The notes under the pieces are model-generated. The model worked only from the letters and a program-made list of their open reading frames with translations, was not told the DNA's origin and made no database searches. Positions 11,120-22,440 of a DNA stretch of 64,000 nucleotides are shown piece after piece. The DNA comes from Metallyticus violacea (taxonomy: Eukaryota > Arthropoda > Insecta > Mantodea > Metallyticidae): NCBI GenBank assembly GCA_030762175.1, contig CM060831.1:136212001-136276000 (forward strand). The letters run 5' to 3'. Positions within the stretch are counted from its first letter, which is position 1. Every line of letters starts with the position of its first letter. The position numbers and the translations under genes were made by a program.

Positions 11120-13544
11120 TTTTGAAAAAGTGTACTAATGTATATTTCTGCATATTTATAGTTAGAACTTGTGTAACATAGGACGTGCCCGACACCGTTA
11201 CACCATTGTGAAGCATCTCACAAGAGAAAGAGAGCAAAGCCAAGGTTCTTATTTATACGGGCGTGGAAGCTATGCCATTGTCTGTCCTGTTAAAGCGACC
11301 TATTACAAGAAAAGCTACCTTTTTTGAGAAAGTAGCGTGTGCGGAGGAGTAAACAACAACGCCAGGGGAGAAGCCCCTAAACAGTCAGAAAGTTTATATA
11401 TCCTCATATAGGCGAAGGCCTTACGTAAGATTTGTTAAAGAACAAATCAGAACAGCAAGTATAAAATGTTAGAGTAACCAGTCAGAAAGCTGAGTTTAAA
11501 CTTGAATTTTAGGAGACGTTTTGCCAAGTTAGGGAAACATGAGCGTCTCAGGTAAGGAGTTCAATTTCGACCGCGACAGGCCGCGTTATTTTAAGTCTTA
11601 TTTCTTCTGCGGCGGACAGTGTTAGTGCAATAGTCATTTCCGGAGAGATAAGACGCGGGAATTAGCAAGGAAAGTATGTGTGAATAAATAAAGTTCAATT
11701 CCGGCAACAGTAAGAAGTGCTAATATTCGTCGTGAGTTTTGCCTTGTTTTAACTGTTTGGTGTCTGGAACACTAATTAGTGCAACATTCCCGCATTCTTC
11801 GTTTTCATGTTGAACGGTGCGGCACATAGGGACCTAAAAGACGTTAACCAATTAATTAGGTATACCACCCATTCTTCGACGTGTCTTCATTTATTCCAGC
11901 GACCCCTCTTCTTCTTTCCATTGACCTAGGATGTCAACCTGAGATAATTATTATTCCTACCCTGGAACGGGGAATAATAATAAGGCATCTCGACGACTAG
12001 AATCATGCAGCTGGAGTCAACATCATAGTGGGAACACCAATACTGCAGGCCCAATTAACAGCGGTCCGCATTTAAATCGCCGAAGGTGTAAGACTGAATC
12101 AACGACGTCATTTCCCGCATACTAATTACTCCTAATTAGTTTATCAGCGAGTAGCCATTAACTAACCTACACTAAAACCCACATTATTAATTTTCACTCT
12201 GTCTCCAACCTATCACCTAATACCCCTTCCAACATATAGATCCAAAGTTTTTAGCTTAGGGGTGCTGGTTTCAGTACCGTAACCTTCGGTTTCCGACATA
12301 CAGTAGTTTTAGCTTCAGTTTTTACTTTTGAATTTAAGCTTAATAGTTAAATTATAGCTAGTTACCAGTTATAGTTTTGTTTTGTTAACTGGTTTCCAGT
12401 TAGATATTTATTTGAATGTTTTATTTTGCAGAAGTTTGGTTAATTTGTGTTTTTGTTAATTATTTTGTCTAATTACTTATAGATATAATCTATACAAATA
12501 ATGTAAAAAATGTAAGAGAGAAGAAAAATATAATAAACTAAACACCGTAATATACCTATGTCCTAGTATAGGCATCTAGGTGTCAGGACGGGGTATTACA
12601 GATTTTTTTATTATTATTATTGTTATTATTATTATTTATATCAAAATTTATAATAACAATAAACTCAATAAACAAAACAAACAAAATAAAATATTATTAA
12701 ACGTCGGTTTTACATTCATAAAAAGTAGATTCTCACAGTTTTCATCATAGTACTTGTCTAAGGTTTGTATCTAAGTGTTCGATGTCAGTGGTTCAGTGTT
12801 GTGCAATTTGGTATTTCGAGTTTTTTTTCTCAGTATTTTTCTCTCTATGATTTCATTCCATTAATACTCTTCAATACTCTCCACTTTTCTTTCTCCCATC
12901 CCCTCTCCTTTGTGTTTATTTCATCTCGTCGAGGACTATCCATCTTTGACATCCAACTTCAACGTACTCCAAGCACTCCATTTCTGGCCTACACTTACAA
13001 TATCGGTAACTCTGGTCTCTGAACAGGAACTAGTGCTACCTCTGGTACTTTATTCTCTGTCTAACCAAAGCTGAAATGCGATACCAACTAATAGTTTACA
13101 AACTATTCGCATAGTTCAGCCTGTGATTTGGGTTATTAAAGTGATCAAGAAATAGCCGTAAGAAAGTGTCTAAGCAACAATAATTAAAATTGTATATAAA
13201 ACTGCATACTGATAATAATACAGTATGTCATTGTAAGACTAATGAGAGAGTATTATCTTCAATGTATGCATCTTATTCCCTTCATCTCTGTCCATGTTCA
13301 CTCATAGTGACTTTTCTCTTCCTCTTCCCCACCGTTTCACCCCAGCATAAGCGCGGAAAATAATTATTGAGCGCGTATTAGCCACGGTTTAGTTTTCGTT
13401 AAGGTTGGAACCAGAAATGACTTGTCACAATCGATAAGTACAGAAATTCATCATACTCGTATATGATCTAAACATTACCATCAGGTACGAATTTAGCTCT
13501 AACCAATCGTAAGGTGTTGACAAAGAGAAACAGACAATACACGA
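11117..13544. other. Unassigned stretch
   Basis: About 2.4 kb with alternating moderately GC-rich (11540-12170) and AT-rich parts. A short ATT-rich run lies at 12608-12640. Neither strand gives a recognisable domain, RNA or repeat. Confidence 0.4.
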
Positions 13545-13770
13545 TCTGGACCGCAGTCATGGTGTAGCGTAGTGTTTTAGACTATGAATCCGAAGTCCTG
13601 AGGTCGATTCCCAGTCAGGTCAAGCTGTCTGGGTAACGGGTTTTTCGGAGTTTTTCCTTACACTGCGAAGTGAATGGCAGATAGTTTTAATGCGTTAAGA
13701 ATTCCGAGCTTATTTGCGCTATCATTAATTCATTTCATTCCAGTCATATCAACAGACTCACATATGCAGT
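13545..13770 (+). repeat. SINE family D, copy 1
   Basis: A tRNA-like head (GACCGCAGTCATGGTGTAGCG) and a box B-like GGTCGATTCCC are followed by a GGAGTTTTTCCTTACACTG body and the segment GAATTCCGAGCTTATTTGCG, ATCATTAATTCATTTCATTC. The same blocks in the same order occur inverted at 38222-38432. Two matching copies with the same ends support a SINE family. The 3' limit is approximate. Confidence 0.75.
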
Positions 13771-15270
13771 ATTCACGTCCAATCTACATATGTGAGAAGA
13801 CCAATGCAATCAAAGCGACTATAAATAATACAGTTGAAAATAACACACATCCAACAATTGTTTACATAAGGACAAATACAAAATATCATACATAAAATAA
13901 TGCTTCTTTTTATTGGAGAAAAATGATTAAAAATAGTCAAAGCTCAGATAATTTGATTATTTAATCTAAGTAGTGCTTGGCAAAGGGTAGTTTGCAAATT
14001 ATTAGAAACCATCTTTGTCAAATTGTAAACATTTTAGTACTTTTGTTCGTTTTCATTTTTATTTCCAAAAGAAATAAATACATAAAAATAAAATGATAAA
14101 TTGTTCTTAAACATTTTTATACTTTGTAAAATTTTAACAGATTATAATTAGTGAGTTGTGGATTGCCGTTTGTTGGCAGTGGTCTATAATTCACTTTTTC
14201 TAAAGTAATGAAAAAATGAATTTGGTCCTGGATGATGTGAAAATTAAATTTGGAATTAAAACTGTCATACGTATTGTGCAAACTAGTTATCATTCGTATA
14301 CATCAATGTAATTGTCTATCAATAATCTGCAAGTTTCGTAATCTATATTGTTTCTTCCATGTTCGTATTTAGATTTATGTTAGTAACTGTACAAATGATT
14401 AAACGCCAAACGCATTGTATTTTAAATTGCCTGCATTAACTGCAATCTTACAGGAAATTGCACGTTCACTGAAGATCAACCGGTTGTCATTAATGTATAT
14501 AAACTCCGATTGCGTAGCGGAATGTAGACATAGTAAATGCTTCAAGGTTGTAGTGAGCAGCATTTCTACCACTGGAGGATTGAAACGCAACTGTAGAGAA
14601 AAATCGCCTCTATTATTTTTGTTTATTTTCTCAGACTTTCAGCCACAGACTGCCAGAGATCGCCGGTAAGATGAATGATATTAATTTGCTGTCAGTCGCC
14701 TTTGGCATTTGCATTTTTAGAACGTTGGAATAAACTTCGCTCAGGCAACTTGTCCTAGCTGGGAATGGAAGCCGCGCCCAGTAGTTCGTGAACGGTGGCA
14801 CAGCGGTAAAAATGCTCAATTCAAGAAGCTTATGCCGATAATTTTCCATCTTTTAACTAAGAAGAGCTTTCTGGGTGGTCGTTACGTGCTACCGGATTAA
14901 TATGAGAATTGCCCACCTCAGCTATGAAGATTTGCTAATTTCTTTTTCTTGAAAAGGAAATTTAACAGGGCTTATCGTAATGTCAGGTTTACGTCTGAGG
15001 ACTGGGGGCAATTCATAGCTAGGAAAACACAGACATGATTATGGGATATTAAGTCCCATTAAATGTAAATAGTCAGCTATACCAGACAAGAATTCGCCAC
15101 GGATAATTATGCTGTTGGTATCCTTTGACACCGACCTCTCTTGCAAGGTGTGTTCTGAATAAAGGATGACAGATCATACATCATTTTTCATGGCCAAAAT
15201 GCATTCTGCTGCCTTAATTTCTCCTGATTAAATGACTATGATTGATCTTCACAGTTTTTCTTTTCCGTTT
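13771..15270. other. Unassigned stretch
   Basis: No gene or repeat was recognised on either strand. The open frames of 60-84 residues around 14400-14850 overlap on both strands and have no recognisable motif. Confidence 0.4.
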
Positions 15271-15273
15271 CAG

Positions 15274-15368
15274 GTTTGCTGTTCTGGTATACCCAGGGCC
15301 ACTTATCAAAACATGTCAAAAACGAGAGATATACAGGATGTGGCTGAAAGACAAGATGGAGGTTGGAG
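15274..15368 (+). other. Exon-like interval bounded by splice-site consensus
   Basis: A polypyrimidine tract and CAG (TTTTTCTTTTCCGTTTCAG) end at 15273, and a strong donor GAG/GTAAGT begins at 15369. The enclosed 95 bp are open in one frame (VLVYPGPLIKTCQKREIYRM and MWLKDKMEVG). Ninety-five is not a multiple of three, so the phases at the two ends would differ. I do not recognise the peptide. A pair of good splice sites at this spacing is expected occasionally by chance in 64 kb. Confidence 0.22.
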
Positions 15369-15639
15369 GTAAGTTGATTGAATACTATCATCAGAGGTGG
15401 AGAAATAATAAATGTAATTGGTAGATGTGTTTTAAGGCAGAATAATTATGTATTGCTGTAGAAAATCGATGTTCCAAGTAATTGTCTTTAAAACACTTAA
15501 ATGATTGGTCTTTCCCGAATCTATGAACTGTGTAGAGAGATGCGTTTCAAAAGTTTCCAACCTAATCAACTTTCTGAGGCGGGAGAAGTGTAAACGAACT
15601 ATGTGCTTTTTTAATATAATACCGTTCACATCTATGAGT

Positions 15640-16210
15640 AATTAAGAAACTATCGAAGGGGGTTTGGAGGAAAATTTAGAAACGCTTAAGGGGCATTAAT
15701 AGGCAGCTAACGCTTTCGGAGTGTGCGGATAAAGTTTCGCTGGAGATACAATCGCAGCTGAAAATCAGATGGAGGATGGAGCAATATCCAAACAGTGGCC
15801 AAATTCTGCAATCAGGGGCGAACTTGGTTTAATCTAGGCGCGTGGTGGATGACTAAAGTAACAAATAGAGAGGGTATGAGAATCTGCCCTACATGTGCGG
15901 AGACAGAATCTTGATTCTGGCTTATTGCAAGGGGACAGAAGAATGGAGAAAGAGAAATCTACCGGCCGTATTTGTTAACAAGGAGAGAGGACAGTGGCAA
16001 TGCTGGATTTTGCTGGTAGATAGAAAGGAGGAGGAGGGAGTAGGCAACTTTTTAAACAAATGTGGCAGCTCTGCTCGGAAGAAGCAGACAACCGTGAAGG
16101 GGAGTAGAGGATAATTAGTCACAATATTTCTTTGGGGGAAGGGAGAATATTTGTACATATATGTGAGGGAGTATAAGTTATTTAATTTTGTACTGTTTTC
16201 TGTTGTTTAT
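15640..16210 (+). mobile_element. Non-LTR retrotransposon 3' end, copy 1
   Basis: This shares an extended, collinear similarity with 25735-26400: the blocks AGCTGAAAATCA, GGCGGATGGCTAAAGTA-like, GAGAATCTGCCCTA, and GGACAGTGGCA with TTTGCTGGTAGATAG. The combined reading is the end of an ORF2 with a zinc-knuckle-like pattern (Cys-x2-Cys, then His and Cys), as in RICPIC and LAYC. The copy runs through a stop and into a TTATTT-rich 3' sequence after TGTGAGGGAGTATAAGTTATTT. It is 5'-truncated and frameshifted. The clade is unclear. Confidence 0.65.
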
Positions 16211-16394
16211 TTTATTTGTTTTTAAAACAATTTTCTATTATTATACATGTTTTCTTTTTTCATATTTATTTCATTATTATATCTATATATTGTCTTTTAA
16301 GGGTTAAACATTGGTTTATGCACTTTCAATGTATTTCCTAGTGTACTGGGAAATCGCGTAGGGTCCCAGAACTCGTGTTATAGGGATGAGTGTA

Positions 16395-16636
16395 CAAGTA
16401 ACCATACTTGCCTCATACACCCAAGATCGCGAATTCAATCCCGGCCAGGGTAGATGGCTTTTTTTTTTTCGGGCGTAAAAATTCTGAATGTTGCTTGTTT
16501 CGGAAGGGAAGTAAAGCCGTAGATTTACAGCACGACAAGCCTGAAAGAAAGGGCCTCTGAGCAAAATTTACCTGCCACTCCATGCCCTCAGCTGATAACC
16601 TGAGAAGATAAAGAGCGTACGTAAATAAAATAAATC
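16395..16636 (+). repeat. SINE family A copy
   Basis: Begins inside the tRNA-like head (AAGTAACCATACTTGCCTC) with a box B-like ATTCAATCCCGGCC, then the family blocks TTCGGGCGTAAAAATTCTGA, GGAAGGGAAGTAAAGCCGTA and a tail GAGCGTACGTAAATAAAATA. The copy has lost the region that carries CGTACATTTACGGCACG in other members. No flanking duplication was found. Confidence 0.92.
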
Positions 16637-16689
16637 GATCGACATGGATGAGTTAGATTTGTAACAATTATATTTTGTAAATAAATACA

Positions 16690-16939
<250 letters not shown>

Positions 16940-16994
16940 CACTTTTGTCTACAAACTGTTCCATTACAGCATCTTTCACTTCACCACCATAATT

Positions 16995-18222
16995 AATTTC
17001 TTCTCCGTATTATTTCTCGGTAGTGCTTGATCCGGGCTGTAGAATGGGTGTTGAATTTTTGGAAGCCAACAGTAGTCATATGGTTGCAGCGTTGTCCTGA
17101 AACAGGCGTGGAAAACATTCGTCTCTTTCCCTTTGTGGCGCCCATAGTTAATGTAGAAGTCAAGTAAGGTACTCTGGTATTCCCTGTTTGGAAGTCAGTC
17201 AAGAAAATTCTACGGAAGTCTCAAAAGATTGTTACCATGAGCTTGGGGACGATTGATCTTGTATTTTCCTGCAGTGCTTTTCCTAAATTTTTCCATGGTT
17301 GTGGATTTTAACACCTATTTCTGATTATCTAGTCAAAGTTTTAAAAATTTGCCGTAACAGGTTACCGATGCCCCTTCTGAAATGTCAAAATAAATCAGGA
17401 AGCCCACCTTGCACCGACCTTTGTCATATGTGAATAATTTGACACATGGTGGTTCCTAGCCCCGGGTGGGTCAAAGGCATAACCAAATGGCATGGAGGAA
17501 GGTCTTCATCAAGACTTATATTTCTCCCCGACATCATCCATAACTGCAGCCCCATCATACTTGTGCTATAAGCTTCTGATTTATATGAAGCTCTTCTAAT
17601 TCTGCTGTTAAAGTTCACCTTAAGCCTTCTGCGGTCAATTCAGAAACAGCAACGAATTTTATGAATATTTCAACCAGTTTACCCCCATTGATGTATCTTA
17701 ATATTACAACAAATGCATGTAATATCTGTGGTTTCGTCGGTCTGTGTAGAAACGAAAATTGCCCTTTATTTCTTTTCTAACTTCATTCTTATACACAAGA
17801 CACGTTTCTTATTTCACACGCTGCCAGTCAAGATATATAAACTTAATTTTGTGCCCTGTTAGTGTACGCTTCTATAGCTTTCGATTGATGAGGTCCAAAT
17901 CGTTTCACTTCCAACTTAACATGGAGTCTTCAATAAAACTTCCACTTTATTCATTGCCATAAAACAAATACGGTTTTTCGTAATTTAACAGTTAACATTG
18001 TGAAAGTCAACTTTCCACTGACAGTGAGGAAGTCACCCAATTTCAAACAAAATACAAAACAAACCCTAGTCAGTTATGTGGAGTGTCAGTAACCTTTCAA
18101 TATCTGGTTCCTAAGAAAAGGGAGAATACGTGATCGCTGGCCATGTGTCGCCTTTCCGCTGTCCCAAAAGAACTGAGACTTAAGCAGGTGAAAGGCTAAC
18201 CACCTTGGGGGAATTAATTAAT
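16995..18222. other. Unassigned stretch
   Basis: Both strands carry short open frames (about 17000-17200 and 17420-17620 on the minus strand) but no motif I recognise. No repeats or splice-bounded exons were supported. Confidence 0.4.
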
Positions 18223-18223
18223 G

Positions 18224-18482
18224 GTATTTAACGCCTGTTTTTATACTACTGAGACACCACAGGCGATAACACTGATGATACATGAGAGGAAATAATATAT
18301 TGGGAAAGGCTTTTTTTTTAAGAAAGGCAATGTTCCAGGCCTAAGTTTAGGGTACCTCCCCGGCATTTGCCATTTATGAGGACTGAGGAATAGCTGGAAA
18401 AGAACCCAGTCAGGGAGGACGGTCCTGGCGGGATTCCGCTTACGAGTCCGCGCCTTAACGATCTCGGCCACTCGTGGTGGTC
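18224..18482 (-). repeat. SINE family B, full-length copy
   Basis: On the minus strand: the head GACCACCACGAGTGGCCGAG, the GCGGACTCGTAAGCGG anticodon-like segment, the box B region degraded to GCGGAATCCCGCC, the GGCAAATGCCGGGGAGGTAC core and the tail with CAGGCGTTAAATACC. It defines the complete family together with 54450 and 61553. No clean target duplication was found. Confidence 0.92.
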
Positions 18483-18734
18483 CCTTGGAGGAAGACAAAT
18501 ATATTTCCTTGTAAGTCTTTGCTGGTGCATGAAGGTATAAGTTTAAATCGTAAAATTTTCTGAACTGACCATGAGCTTCCCTCGCTAACGGAAGACCCGC
18601 ATGCTACCGCAACTACAGTAGAGAGGAAATGCGCTAAGATACAGTTAAGAAGTAATAAATTATACATCGCTGTTTTCATTAATTTTTGCTTTAAAAGCTG
18701 ACCAGTAGAAGGAAAAATGTTTCGAAGCTCTCCA

Positions 18735-19310
18735 AGCACAAAGAATGAATAGAGCTTTGCTGGGTGCCTGGACATTAGGGCATAGAAGGCAATGAAGACT
18801 TAGATAAACTGGCTAAAGACGGAACTAAGATTTGCTTCATAGGTCCAGAACCTTTCTGCATCACGAAAACTACTTGTATATTAATGAGCCAAGAGAGAAC
18901 GTCAGATAAGATGGAAGAACTTTCCCGGTCAAGAATTAGGTAAATGTTTTATTAAAACATACGATAGCTCCCTGGCTAAGGCTTAAGGAATAAGTATAGA
19001 AAGCAAACCAAGAAAGCTATTGGAATGATTATTGAACATTGGCCGGCCATTCCTGAAGCATCCATGGACAATGGAACTCTGCCATAGAAATCCCACGTGT
19101 GAACAATCTGAGACTGCAAAACACATCTTATTAGTGTGTGAAACTCTGGAAAACAGAAAACATCTTTATATACAGTACATATAAACGTTCCTTTAGTAGA
19201 TTCTATTTCTAAGCTTGTAAAGAGATTTTAGAGCTCACTAAAGTTTCAAAGATGGGATTGAAGAAGTACAAAAAGGACCCTTGTGACTTAAGTGCCAATA
19301 TCAGTCAACA
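18735..19310 (+). mobile_element. Non-LTR retrotransposon fragment with RNase H domain
   Basis: The frame starting near 18748 reads IELCWVPGH, a stop, then GIEGNEDLDKLAKDG. This is the terminal RNase H motif of I/jockey-type non-LTR elements (WVPGHxGIxGNExADxLA): the His, Asn and Asp of that motif are present, and the usual Ala of ADxLA is Leu. GPEPF follows as in related elements. Further on, another frame gives the C-terminal His/Cys-rich part (CEQSETAKHILLVCETLENR). Order and spacing match RNase H followed by a zinc-knuckle-like tail. Several stops and frameshifts show it is dead. No reverse-transcriptase part precedes it; SINE B (18224-18482) lies 250 bp upstream. Confidence 0.8.
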
Positions 19311-19835
19311 ATGTGATTCTTTCTTTAAAACAGAGACAATAACCCGACAATTACGACCATTATCTTAAAATTCCTCTCTTACAAAGAGAAATTATTTAGC
19401 CCAGTTCTTCACAGTAGAATTCGAATCCTCTCTGCATAAACGCCACCCCATCAACATAACAACAAATCAGCATGCTATGTATTGTTTCAATGAGTACCTT
19501 AAGTTATGGCCTTGTACTGAAATGAAATACTATCTAAGTCTTGCTGTTTACGTTTGAAACCCAGAAGTCCATAAACATAAACAGGCTATGGACAGAATCA
19601 GTTTTATTTAATATTAGAACAAGTCTTGAATGAAACACAATGATAATATGCACACATATCAAAGATGTATGTGTTATAAAATTATAATTTTCATTAAAAT
19701 GTTATTAATTCTTTTGAAAATTAGAATATTTTGTTACAAATTAATTATAGATATGTGAAATATTATTTAATATTTAGTTACATATTCTGTGTATATGAGG
19801 TTTACATACAATAAATAAATAAACATATAATTAAC

Positions 19836-20125
19836 TGAGTCTGCCTCTGTGGTCTAGAGGTAACGCCCTCACCTCTGGATCGAAGGTTTCCGGTTTCAAA
19901 CTCGACCGATGCCGATCATTTTTTCATAAAAATTTAAGCATAAGTTCCTCGAGAGATATTTAAAACCGCGCGAGTCTCATGTCGTAGATTTACGGCACGT
20001 TCAGGAACACCTTACGAGAAATAAGAGGCCCCTGAACAAAATTACCGGCCATTTCACGTCAAAGTAATATCTTAGCATCACATTAGATGGAACTCGAAGC
20101 GATGGGCTAATAAATATTGAACCTC
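19836..20125 (+). repeat. SINE family A2 copy
   Basis: A tRNA-like head (CTGCCTCTGTGGTCTAGAGG, box B-like GGTTTCAAACTCGACC) differs from family A, but the body shares its blocks: GTCGTAGATTTACGGCACG, GGAACACCTTACGAGAAATA, GAGGCCCCTGAACAAAATTA and CGGCCATTTCACGTC. I infer a sister family with a swapped head. The sequence after CACGTC recurs, inverted, at 56744-56798, which confirms this is dispersed and not just a decayed A copy. The 3' limit is approximate. Confidence 0.75.
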
Positions 20126-20961
20126 AAAGGTAACGTAATGTGTGGAAACAGATTAAACAAGCCGCAAGGGCAGGAGAATGAGTAAGAGTTATATTTATAA
20201 CTGAATATATTTATAATATTTATAACTGAAAAAATAATAGTAATAACTAAGTAAGAGGGAATATTAACATGTAAGATTTAAACTCTGTGGTGTCAGTTTT
20301 ATGCAAAACTATTTCTGTATCTCTTCTTCTAATTTTATCTCTGAGGTAACTTTCAGGGACATGGGTCGATAATGTATCAGTAAGTGTTAAACAGTACAGT
20401 AAACAGGGCATTTTTGGCAACTGGCTTGTTTTAACAGAACGCTTATGAATGTTCATATAGAGCGAAACAGCAGTAAAAGTTAAACCAAGTTTGCAAAGTT
20501 TAGGTACGACATTCATAGAAAAATAGTTAGCAAATCAAGTAATTTTAAATTCTCTGGATAAATTAGGGCTGTGAAACGAATTGCATGACATAATTAACAC
20601 ACAGGTCCTGCGTTTAGTGCTTTGGCAAGTATATGAGCCTGCGACCGAGCGAGGTAATGTGAATGGAAATAGGTTGCAGCGAAATATACTTTTAAGGTTA
20701 GGGGTATTCTAACAGTAACTTGGGGTACAAAACTCTAAAAAGACGCTCAAAGAGAATGCATTAATAAAGTATCGTGACATTCTTTCAAAATAGGTTTGAT
20801 ACTCTCAATTCCAGGTATGCAAGTGCTTACAAAGTTAATGAATAGCTTGTAGGAGGTTCAGAGTTTGCATTGGAGTTATTTGCTCCACAGGGATGGTAAC
20901 GGGATTGTAAAAAAGGAGGATATTTTTGGTCTTGGAACCTTTGAGCCAGGGTTTTAATATA

Positions 20962-21808
20962 TTGAGAGTGTCAAAAATGTATACACATTTTCACAGTAAA
21001 TATCTATGTAATATATTTCAAAATGGGACCGAAAAACAACAGTAATGTGTAGTATGCTGTTCTGTAAATTGTGACTCACATACATTATGATAGCGTTGCT
21101 ACATGACAGGCAAATCAACAATGAACAAATGAAGCCAAGATTATCGTATCTATCGTGTAAACAGATGTGACTCACATTACGTTATGCTAGCGTTGTTACA
21201 ACAAAATTGAGCCAAGATTATCGTTTGAACAGCGGAAAGCAATATTTGAAGTGGTATTGGAAAACCGAGAAGTTGTTGAAGTTCAAAGGTAATGGAGACG
21301 TGTGTAGAGAACAGAACCGTCAACGCAAGTAACAATTGCACGCGTTCCAGACAAATTTGAGATTCGCGGTACCTTATGGGATGTTCACAAGGGCAGATCT
21401 GGGAGATCTCGCACAGCAACAAGCCCCGCGTACTGGATAGGACGCAGAGGTCCGATTGAGTTTCCACCCCGTTCTCCGGATCTAACTCCGTTGGACTTCT
21501 ACCTATGGGGAACTCTTAAGGATGTTGTATACCGTAGAAAATCAGCTACACTGACAGCACTTCGGGAAGAAATTGAAACGGCATGTGCTGCAATCGCTGA
21601 GGACACTTTCGCAAACGTTGCTCAATCAGTAGTTCAACGTACTCAGAAGTGTATCGACGCCGATGGTAGGCATTTTGAGCAACTGTTGTAACTGTAAAAG
21701 TCTAAGATGATTAGTGCTCATCATTTTCTGTTTGTGTGAAATCAGTTTTGTTATGTTAACACGGTTTTTTCTTTGCCTGAAGTGCGTATACATTTTTGGC
21801 ACCCTCTG
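20962..21808 (+). mobile_element. Internally deleted Tc1/mariner-superfamily transposon with both ends
   Basis: Matching inverted ends: left GAGTGTCAAAAATGTATACA and right (reverse complement) GGGTGCCAAAAATGTATACG. Each lies inside a TA dinucleotide (20960-20961 and 21809-21810), the expected target duplication. The ends contain a 5' HTH-like coding part and a 3' catalytic end of one transposase, joined by a deletion. About 847 bp remain. The copy is non-autonomous and dead, but its ends are intact enough that a related transposase might once have mobilised it. Confidence 0.9.
21220..21691 (+). pseudogene. Deleted transposase, N-terminal helix-turn-helix joined to catalytic C-terminus
   Basis: From about 21222 the sequence reads RLSFEQRKAIF, then in a shifted frame the HTH-type continuation VVEVQR, VTIARVPDKFEIRGTLWDVH and KGRSGRSRTATSP. 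Directly after this it jumps to PPRSPDLTPLDFYLWGTLKD, the third catalytic block of IS630/mariner-type transposases, and continues open to a stop at 21689-21691 (RTQKCIDADGRHFEQLL). The whole middle of the protein, with the first two catalytic aspartates, is missing. The order and the tight junction indicate one internal deletion; the length is about one third of a normal 340-residue transposase. Frameshifts lie near 21285. Confidence 0.88.
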
Positions 21809-22096
21809 TATGTACCAAGAGATGAAAAAAATGTACGAATATGGTGGCCGCGGATTGAAAGAGAAAAAGAAATAAATATTTTGGCATGCAAGGGATGACA
21901 GCTATCAAATTGAATATACTGTTGCAAACTTGTGGGTTTAGTATGTCTGGAATTAAGAAAGGAGTCATTGAACAAAGAGTTGTCAATCACTATCTTGGAA
22001 ACTATCAGAAATATGGGGAACAGAAATGAATTTAACTGAAAATTTGGAGTTAAATTGGTAAGGAACTAATCGAGGGATTCTGAGCTAAGGATTCAA

Positions 22097-22440
22097 AGTA
22101 TTATTATAAGTATATTATTCAAGTATATATAAGTATATATATTCTAAGTATATTATAAGTATATTATTCAAGTATATATAAGTATATATATTCAAAGTAT
22201 ATTATTCAAGTATATATAAGTATATATATTCAAAGTATATAATAAGTATATTATTCAAGTATATATATTATAAGTATATTATTCAAGTATATATATTATA
22301 AGTATATTATTCAAGTATATATATTCAAAGTATACTATAAGTATATTATTCAAGTATATATATATATATTCAAAGTATATTATAAGTATATTATTCAAGT
22401 ATATATAAGTATATATATTCAAAGTATATTATAAGTATAC
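22097..22440. repeat. AT-rich minisatellite, about 49-bp units
   Basis: Tandem repetition of a unit built from AGTATATTATTCAAGTATAT and AAGTATATATATTCAAAGTA blocks, about seven irregular units with internal deletions. A/T with sparse C and G. No coding content. Confidence 0.93.
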
